From assembly GCA_963205445.1 (NCBI GenBank), contig CAUJJG010000069.1, positions 1 through 48,587 of the forward strand: a stretch of 48,587 nt of DNA, read 5' to 3'. This DNA comes from Pseudomonadota bacterium. Lineage in GTDB: Bacteria > Pseudomonadota > Gammaproteobacteria > Xanthomonadales > Xanthomonadaceae. The notes beneath the pieces are model-generated. The model did not search any database, was not told where the DNA came from, and saw only the letters and a list, made by a program, of their open reading frames with translations. Below are positions 43,355 through 48,587 of the stretch, one piece after another. The number at the start of each line of letters is the position of its first letter. Position 1 is the first letter of the stretch. The position numbers and the translations under genes were made by a program.

Positions 43355-44755
43355 ATGCTTCCCCTCGTTGCCCTGGTCGGGCGCCCCAATGTCGGCAAGT
43401 CCACGCTGTTCAACGCGCTGACCCGCACCCGCGATGCACTGGTGCATGACGAACCCGGTGTGACCCGCGACCGCAATTACGGCGTCTGCCGCTTGGTGGA
43501 AGGGCAGCCCTTCGTGTTGGTGGACACCGGCGGCATCGCCGGGGTGGATGAGGGCTTGGCCGGTGCCACCGCCAAGCAGTCGCGCGCCGCCGCCGAAGAA
43601 GCGGACCTGATCTTGTTCGTGGTCGACGGGCGCGAGGGCGCTTCGGCGCTGGACGATGACATCCTGCGCTGGTTGCGCAAGCAGGCCAAGCCCACGTTGC
43701 TGGTGGTCAACAAATCCGACGGCATCGATGTGCAGGCGGCGTTGGCGGATTTTGCACGTTATGGTTTCGGGGATGCTTTGCCGGTGTCGTCGGCGCATCG
43801 CACCGGCATCGACGCGGTATTGGCCATGGCCGTGAGGCTGCTGCCGGAAGTCGGCAGCACCGAGACGCTGGACGACGACCCGACCCGCATCCGCATTGCT
43901 TTTGTCGGTCGTCCCAATGTTGGCAAATCCACGCTGGTGAACCGCATTTTGGGCGAGGAGCGCATGATCGCCTCCGACGTGCCTGGCACCACCCGCGATT
44001 CGATCGCAGTGGATCTGGAGCGCGATGGCCGCAAATATCGCCTGATCGACACCGCAGGCCTGCGCAGGCGCGGGCGCGTCGAGGAAGCAGTGGAGAAATT
44101 TTCCGCCTTCAAGACCCTGCAGGCCATCGAGCAATGCCAGGTCGCAGTGCTGATGCTGGATGCCAGCGAGGGCGTGACCGATCAGGATGCCACCGTACTC
44201 GGGGCGGTGTTGGACGCGGGCCGTGCCCTCGTCATCGTGCTCAACAAATGGGACGGCCGTACCGATTACGAACGCCAGCAGGCCGAAGCCTTGGCCGAGC
44301 GCAAATTGAGCTTCGTCGATTGGGCCGAGCGCGTGCGCATTTCCGCGCTGCATGGTTCTGGTTTGCGCGAATTGTTCAAGGCCATCCACCGTGCTCACGC
44401 GTCGGCCACGCATGTGTTCAGCACTGCCGATGTGACCCGGGCGGTGGAAGCGGCCTATACCGCCAATCCGCCGCCAGTGGTGCGCGGGCATGTCGCCAAG
44501 CTGCGTTTCGCCCACCCGGGCGGGGACACCCCGCCCACATTCGTGGTGCATGGCACGCGCCTGAAGACGCTCAGCGCGACTTACAAGCGATATCTCGAGA
44601 ACTTCTTCCGCAAACGCTTCAAGCTGGTCGGCACCCCGGTGCGTTTCGTGTTCCGTGAAAACAGCAATCCGTACGAAGGCAAGAAGAACGTGTTGACCGA
44701 CCGTCAGATCGAAAAGAAGCGGCGGTTGATGCGGCATGTGAAGCGCGGCAATTGA
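43355..44755 (+). CDS. der: Ribosome biogenesis GTPase Der (EngA)
   Basis: A 466-residue GTPase needed for 50S subunit maturation. It has two tandem G domains, each with [10 protein letters not shown] (about 8-17 and 184-193), DTGG/DTAG (G3) and NKSD/NKWD (G4). A KH-like domain follows (about 360-450, [12 protein letters not shown] and [12 protein letters not shown]), with a basic tail ([13 protein letters not shown]). The tandem arrangement is unique to Der. It begins 107 bp after bamB, past the terminator. Its stop overlaps the mobA ATG (TGATG). Confidence 0.98.
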   Translation: MLPLVALVGRPNVGKSTLFNALTRTRDALVHDEPGVTRDRNYGVCRLVEGQPFVLVDTGGIAGVDEGLAGATAKQSRAAAEEADLILFVVDGREGASALDDDILRWLRKQAKPTLLVVNKSDGIDVQAALADFARYGFGDALPVSSAHRTGIDAVLAMAVRLLPEVGSTETLDDDPTRIRIAFVGRPNVGKSTLVNRILGEERMIASDVPGTTRDSIAVDLERDGRKYRLIDTAGLRRRGRVEEAVEKFSAFKTLQAIEQCQVAVLMLDASEGVTDQDATVLGAVLDAGRALVIVLNKWDGRTDYERQQAEALAERKLSFVDWAERVRISALHGSGLRELFKAIHRAHASATHVFSTADVTRAVEAAYTANPPPVVRGHVAKLRFAHPGGDTPPTFVVHGTRLKTLSATYKRYLENFFRKRFKLVGTPVRFVFRENSNPYEGKKNVLTDRQIEKKRRLMRHVKRGN

Positions 44756-45339
44756 TGCCGGGTCGCGCCGAGCTCACGCTGGGCATACTCGCTGGTGGCC
44801 GTGCCACCCGGCTGGCTGGGCGCGACAAGGCATGGCTGGTGCGCGAGGGCATGCCACAGGTGCTGCGGCATGCGCAAACCTTTGCAGCCGATTGTGGCAC
44901 CGTACTGGTCAGTGCCAACCGCAACCTGTCGCGATACGCCGCGCACGGCCTGTGCGCGGTAACTGATCGCCAGCCTGATCTTGGCCCGCTGGGGGGGCTG
45001 GATGCACTGGCGGCTGCCTGCGCTACGCCGTGGCTGTTCACCTTGCCGGTTGATCTGGTGATGGCCGATGCCAGCCTGCTGCCGGCGCTTGCGGCCACGA
45101 ACGGGCAGGGCGCCGTGGCCCAGGATGACGAAGGCCTGCAGCCTTTGGTTGCCCTGTATCGGGTGGAGGCATTGCGTGCTTCTCTGGCCGATGCCTTGGC
45201 TGCAGATGCCTACTCGGTCAGGGGCATGCAGGCGGCACTGGGCATGGCGACGGTGCGGCTCGAAGGCCGTCGGTTCGGCAACCTCAACACCCCCGCGGAT
45301 CTTCTGATGGCCGGCTGCAAGGACACCGACCAGGCTTGA
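44755..45339 (+). CDS. mobA: Molybdenum cofactor guanylyltransferase
   Basis: A 194-residue nucleotidyltransferase that attaches GMP to molybdopterin to form the bis-MGD cofactor. The GTP-binding signature is ILAGGRATRLAGRDKAWL, a slightly degenerate form of LAGGxxxRMGxDK with Leu replacing Met. GPLGGLDAL and LPVDLVMADASLLP follow. The C-terminus NLNTPADLL is typical. The ATG is coupled to the der stop. The next gene encodes another molybdenum cofactor enzyme (MoeB). Confidence 0.9.
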   Translation: MPGRAELTLGILAGGRATRLAGRDKAWLVREGMPQVLRHAQTFAADCGTVLVSANRNLSRYAAHGLCAVTDRQPDLGPLGGLDALAAACATPWLFTLPVDLVMADASLLPALAATNGQGAVAQDDEGLQPLVALYRVEALRASLADALAADAYSVRGMQAALGMATVRLEGRRFGNLNTPADLLMAGCKDTDQA

Positions 45340-45348
45340 GGGGATAAT
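45320..45348 (+). promoter_or_regulatory. Promoter of moeB, leaderless type
   Basis: AGGACA (45320-45325, four of six bases matching), a 17-bp spacer and GATAAT (45343-45348). The ATG at 45355 is six bases after the -10. No ribosome binding site lies between. Confidence 0.5.
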
Positions 45349-45354
45349 TCGCGC

Positions 45355-46488
45355 ATGGAGCTCCGCAGCATTTCCCCCTCAGAAGCCCGGGCCCGCCAGC
45401 AGGCAGGGGCACTACTGATCGACGTGCGCGCCAATCATGAGCGCGCCTTGGGGATGGCGGAGGGTGCGGTGGGCATCGCCCGGGATGATTTGTTGCAGAA
45501 TCCCGACGCGCACTTGCCGGATCTGGACGCCGAAATTCTGCTGTTGTGCCAGGCCGGCGTACGCTCGTCGCAGTGCCTGCAGGCCTTGGCCGCCTTGGGG
45601 TATCGCCAGCTGGCCTCGGTCGAAGGCGGAACTCGGGCGTGGGCGGCGGCAGGCCTGCCGATGTGCAAGCCCGACATCGACCCTGATTTTGCCGATCGCT
45701 ATTCCCGCCACTTGCGCCTGCCGAAGGTTGGCCTGGCAGGGCAACGGTTGCTGGAGGCCGCGCGTGTGCTGCTGGTGGGGGCTGGCGGGCTGGGGTCGCC
45801 GGCGGCCTACTATCTGGCTGCGGCTGGCGTCGGCATGCTGCGCATCGTCGACGACGACGTGGTGGACCGCAGCAATCTGCAGCGGCAAATCCTGCACACG
45901 GAGGCACGCATTGGCCAGGCCAAGGTGGATTCAGCGGCGCAGGCGTTGACCGACCTCAATCCCCGCTTGCATATCGACGCCGTCCGCGAACGCCTGACGG
46001 CAGCCAACGTCGAACGCCTGCTGGACGGCATCGACGTGGTGGTAGACGGCGGTGACAACTTCGCGGTGCGCTATCTGCTCAATGATGCCTGCGTGCATCT
46101 GGGCAAGCCGCTGGTGCATGGCGCTGTGCAGGCCTTTGATGGCCAGGTCAGCGTGTTCGATGCCGGTCGGGCGCGAGGCCAGTCTCCCTGCTATCGCTGC
46201 CTGTTCCCGTCGCCGCCTCCTGCGGATGCTGCACCCAACTGTGCCGAGGCCGGTGTGCTGGGGGTGTTGCCCGGCATCATCGGCGTGTTGCAGGCAACCG
46301 AGGTGCTCAAGCTGCTGCTCGGGCTGGGAACGCCCCTTCGGGGTCAATTGCTGATGGTGGATGCGTTGGACATGGCGTTTCGCAAGCTGACGATCTTGCC
46401 GGATCCTGCGTGTCCGGTTTGCGCACCGGACCGCGCTTTCAATGGGTATGTCGATATGCCGGCCAGCTGCGCCGCGGGAGATTCATGA
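45355..46488 (+). CDS. moeB: Rhodanese-MoeB fusion (molybdopterin-synthase adenylyltransferase)
   Basis: A 377-residue two-domain protein. The N-terminal rhodanese domain (about 1-105) has the sulfur-carrying C65 in the loop CQAGVR. The C-terminal ThiF/MoeB E1-like domain (about 115-370) has the ATP-binding motif GAGGLGSPAA, the ribose/Arg segment DRSNLQRQILH and two zinc CxxC pairs (CYRC and CPVC). It activates the C-terminus of MoaD and may supply the sulfur through its own rhodanese. A rhodanese is more often fused at the C-terminus. A related role in thiamine or thiouridine sulfur transfer (ThiF-like) is possible. The stop overlaps the next gene (ATGA). Confidence 0.92.
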   Translation: MELRSISPSEARARQQAGALLIDVRANHERALGMAEGAVGIARDDLLQNPDAHLPDLDAEILLLCQAGVRSSQCLQALAALGYRQLASVEGGTRAWAAAGLPMCKPDIDPDFADRYSRHLRLPKVGLAGQRLLEAARVLLVGAGGLGSPAAYYLAAAGVGMLRIVDDDVVDRSNLQRQILHTEARIGQAKVDSAAQALTDLNPRLHIDAVRERLTAANVERLLDGIDVVVDGGDNFAVRYLLNDACVHLGKPLVHGAVQAFDGQVSVFDAGRARGQSPCYRCLFPSPPPADAAPNCAEAGVLGVLPGIIGVLQATEVLKLLLGLGTPLRGQLLMVDALDMAFRKLTILPDPACPVCAPDRAFNGYVDMPASCAAGDS

Positions 46489-47534
46489 TGTATTTCGCTG
46501 CATGGATGCGTGTGCTTCTCAGTGTGTTGATGCTGCTGTCGTCAACGGCATGGGCTGCGGATCGATGCCCTGCGCTGAGCAAGAACCAGGCAGACCCGTT
46601 GGTGGCCACACGGATCGCTGCTGTCGCCTGTGAAGAACATCTGCGCTGGAACCGTCCATTCATCGATGCCCAAGGGCGATTGGCCAGCCTCAGCGCCTAT
46701 GAGGCCGAAGGCAACGGCCTCAAGGATGGGGGGGCACCGTGGCGGCGGGTTGCGTTTTACTGGCAGACCACCGGGCTGCTCTCCGCCATGGCTTACAAAC
46801 CCGGTGCCATCGATTGCGCGCATGCAGCCCTCAGCCTTGCGTCGCCGGGGCTTGCCTGTCGAGGCTTCGTGATCGATACCGCATGGTCGGCAGCCTTCAT
46901 CAGCTGGGTCATGCAACGTGCCGGTGTTCCCGGCTTCAGCACTTCCGCCAGCCATTTCGACTATGTGCGCGACGCACGACGCAAGCCAGACACCAGCCCG
47001 TATCACTTCATTTCTCCCTGGACTGCGTCGTTGCAAACAGGCGACATGGTTTGCTACGTGCGGGGGAACCGCGTTTATGGGCACGAAGGGTTGGCCAAAC
47101 TGATCGATGGCGGCGCCGGAGGCTTGCCCATGCACTGCGATTTGGTGGCGTCGATCGATGACGGCAAGGCGTACGCCATCGGTGGCAATGTCCAGCAAGC
47201 CGTGACCATGCGGATCTTCGAGCTCGATTCGGAAGGGCGGCTGGCAGGGTTGAAGCGTCGTACCGATGGCGATGTGGAGTGTTCTCCGGAGACCGAATCG
47301 GCCTGCAGTTTCAACCGCCAGGATTGGGCGGCGGTGCTGAAACTCAAGCCCCAGAACGAATTGGCCCGCATTGGCTCGGTCTTGCCGCGGGCTGGCCTGC
47401 CCAACGCACCGGTACCGCCTTCCTGCTGCGTGAATTGCGTGTTGGGTTCAAGCATTCCCCGTTGCCCGGTTCCGGGCCAAACGCCTTTGACACAACCCGC
47501 GCCACCGCAGGACCTCCCGCAGGACGCTGGCTGA
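46485..47534 (+). CDS. DUF2272-domain secreted protein
   Basis: A 349-residue protein with a signal peptide (about 1-23, ending SSTAWAAD). The middle (about 130-240) is the DUF2272 region, with TAWSAAFISWVMQRAGVPGF, ASHFDYVRDARR, YHFISPWTASLQTGDMVCYV and HCDLVASIDDGKAYAIGGN. It resembles NlpC/P60 or CHAP-type hydrolases in which WCAAF carries the nucleophile; here the position is Ser (WSAAF), so activity is open. The C-terminus is Cys- and Pro-rich (SCCVNCVLG). The start at 46485 (or ATG 46488) overlaps the moeB stop. The function is unknown. Confidence 0.8.
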   Translation: MMYFAAWMRVLLSVLMLLSSTAWAADRCPALSKNQADPLVATRIAAVACEEHLRWNRPFIDAQGRLASLSAYEAEGNGLKDGGAPWRRVAFYWQTTGLLSAMAYKPGAIDCAHAALSLASPGLACRGFVIDTAWSAAFISWVMQRAGVPGFSTSASHFDYVRDARRKPDTSPYHFISPWTASLQTGDMVCYVRGNRVYGHEGLAKLIDGGAGGLPMHCDLVASIDDGKAYAIGGNVQQAVTMRIFELDSEGRLAGLKRRTDGDVECSPETESACSFNRQDWAAVLKLKPQNELARIGSVLPRAGLPNAPVPPSCCVNCVLGSSIPRCPVPGQTPLTQPAPPQDLPQDAG

Positions 47535-47604
47535 CCACGCGCAAGACAATGGCCTTGCACGGGCACAAGGACGTGCCAGCCTCAACTGCAAAAGGGTTGG
47601 GGCA

Positions 47605-47808
47605 TCAGGTCGCGGGGGGCTCCGGGCGTGCGCGGGGGCGCGGTTTGGCGCGTTGATCCATTTGCACCCCAAGGACGGTATTGCAATGGATGCAGCTGAA
47701 GCTCAGGCAGCGCGCCTTGCTGGTGCCGTCGACCACACCGACGAGATTTTCGATGTTGACGTGCAAGACGCGCTTGCCGCATTTCGGACACTCACCCTGA
47801 ATCGCCAT
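47605..47808 (-). CDS. Small zinc-ribbon protein
   Basis: A 67-residue protein with two CxxC knuckles, ECPKCGKRVLHVN and SFSCIHCNTVLGVQ, about 33 residues apart: a probable zinc ribbon. The C-terminus is basic (KPRPRARPEPP). I chose the ATG at 47808. The frame stays open far upstream, and an ATG at 47901 would add 31 residues with CRCKLC, but those codons include TTA, AGG and CGA, which are rare in this GC-rich genome. A GGGGGG tract lies close upstream of 47808. It is convergent with DUF2272 and divergent from folD. The function is not recognised. Confidence 0.65.
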   Translation of the reverse strand: MAIQGECPKCGKRVLHVNIENLVGVVDGTSKARCLSFSCIHCNTVLGVQMDQRAKPRPRARPEPPAT

Positions 47809-47955
47809 ATGCCCCCCATCTGTGGGTTGTCGCGGGTTGAACTGCCATTGGATGTCGCGCCTGCATAACTTACAACGACAGATCGCGGATGTCGCGGCCA
47901 TTGGCGGGGGGCTCTGCGATAATGCGCAAGTCGACCTTAACCCAAGAACCACCCG

Positions 47956-48587
47956 ATGACTGCACGCATCCTGGATGGCAAGCGCATTGCCGATACTCTG
48001 CTGGACAGCTTGAAGACGCAGGTGGATGCACGCCTGACTGCCGGCAAGTCCCGGCCCGGGCTGGCGGTGGTATTGGTCGGGCAGGATCCGGCCTCGGCGG
48101 TCTATGTGCGCAACAAGAAGCGGGCAGCGGAAAAGGTCGGCATCGAGGCTTTCGATTTCGACCTGCCGGCCGGTACCAGTGAAGCCGAGCTGCGGGCCCT
48201 GATCGACAGGCTCAACGCCGATCCAAAGATCCACGGCATCTTGATTCAGCTGCCGCTGCCGGGCATCCGTGACGCCTCGGCACTGATTGAGCGCATCCAC
48301 CCGAACAAGGACGTGGACGGTTTCCATCCTGAAAACGTGGGCCATCTGGCGCTGCGCCAGTTTGGCCTGCGCCCGTGCACGCCGCGTGGGATCACCACCC
48401 TGCTGGCGTGGACCGACCGTCCGGTTCGCGGGCAGAGCGCAACGATCGTGGGCGTGTCCAACCACGTTGGCCGGCCGATGGGGCAGGAGCTGCTGATCGC
48501 CGGCTGTACCGTCACCAGCTGCCACAAGTTCACCCCGATGGACGTGCTGCGCCGCCACGTCGGCGAGGCCGACATCCTGGTCGTTGC
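47956..48587 (+). CDS. folD: Methylenetetrahydrofolate dehydrogenase/cyclohydrolase, 5' part
   Basis: A bifunctional one-carbon enzyme that interconverts methylene- and formyl-tetrahydrofolate with NADP. The gene runs off the window after 210 codons of about 285-300. Visible are the substrate region [20 protein letters not shown] (catalytic Lys), [18 protein letters not shown]-like [15 protein letters not shown], and the dinucleotide-binding [16 protein letters not shown]. The ATG at 47956 is standard. A GATAAT hexamer lies at 47918-47923, 32 bp upstream, without a clear -35 partner. Confidence 0.96.
   Translation, partial: MTARILDGKRIADTLLDSLKTQVDARLTAGKSRPGLAVVLVGQDPASAVYVRNKKRAAEKVGIEAFDFDLPAGTSEAELRALIDRLNADPKIHGILIQLPLPGIRDASALIERIHPNKDVDGFHPENVGHLALRQFGLRPCTPRGITTLLAWTDRPVRGQSATIVGVSNHVGRPMGQELLIAGCTVTSCHKFTPMDVLRRHVGEADILVV

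Noticed and set aside
47809-48558. Extension of the zinc-ribbon frame upstream on the minus strand, opposite folD
   Set aside because: The frame overlaps folD and uses rare codons; the coding part begins at 47808 or at most 47901.

Overview
This is a contiguous, high-GC chromosomal window from a gammaproteobacterium. Gene content and order point to the Xanthomonadaceae, in the broad Xanthomonas/Stenotrophomonas/Lysobacter/Thermomonas neighbourhood. The main signposts are cmk-rpsA-ihfB-lapA-lapB, ndk-rlmN-pilF-rodZ-yfgM-bamB-der, a 41-residue cysteine-poor L36 protein, and a class III PHA synthase. The genus is an inference, because no rRNA gene lies in the window. I see no prophage, insertion sequence or CRISPR array. 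Coding density is very high and no gene-free stretch exceeds about 225 bases.

Layout. 1-3.2 kb: the 3' part of serS, a membrane acyltransferase, a LysR regulator and tRNA-Ser(UGA). 3.3-9.3 kb: a polyhydroxybutyrate (PHB) block with an orphan LuxR-type response regulator, 3-hydroxybutyrate dehydrogenase, 3HB-oligomer hydrolase, phaE, phaC and a small HExxH membrane protein. 9.4-10.8 kb: a candidate structured small RNA, a DUF6522-like protein and two small c-type cytochromes. 11.0-18.7 kb: an RND efflux operon with one adaptor and two different pumps. 18.8-21.5 kb: a Pat-like acyl-CoA synthetase/GNAT fusion. 21.5-24.7 kb: agmatine deiminase, N-carbamoylputrescine amidase and a TraB-domain protein. 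24.8-33.4 kb: rpmJ, then cmk, rpsA, ihfB, lapA, lapB, a WbpL-like glycosyltransferase, a WbpM-like dehydratase and galU, which links translation, LPS control and surface-glycan priming. 33.5-37.8 kb: a fatty-acid beta-oxidation operon led by a PsrA-like TetR repressor. 38.0-44.8 kb: ndk, rlmN, pilF, rodZ, yfgM, bamB and der. 44.8-48.6 kb: mobA, a rhodanese-MoeB fusion, a DUF2272 protein, a small zinc-ribbon protein and the start of folD.

How the genes fit together. The PHB block covers polymer synthesis (PhaEC), oligomer hydrolysis and oxidation of the 3-hydroxybutyrate monomer. phaA, phaB and a polymer depolymerase are not in the window. The beta-oxidation operon could supply 3-hydroxyacyl-CoA or acetyl-CoA to the same carbon pool, but that link is an inference.

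The most interesting non-coding signals are: (i) two copies of an inverted repeat, TTCCA-N4-TGGAA, one before the acyltransferase gene and one before the adjacent lysR gene; (ii) a multi-hairpin candidate sRNA at about 9399-9520 with a C-rich terminator loop; (iii) a sigma70-like promoter for the tetR-fad operon with a PsrA-like box directly after its -10 element; (iv) a promoter followed at once by a strong terminator in the ndk leader; (v) several genes whose ATG lies exactly six bases after a -10-like hexamer, suggesting leaderless mRNAs; and (vi) a long imperfect REP-like palindrome between fadA and the fadB/fadN-type gene.
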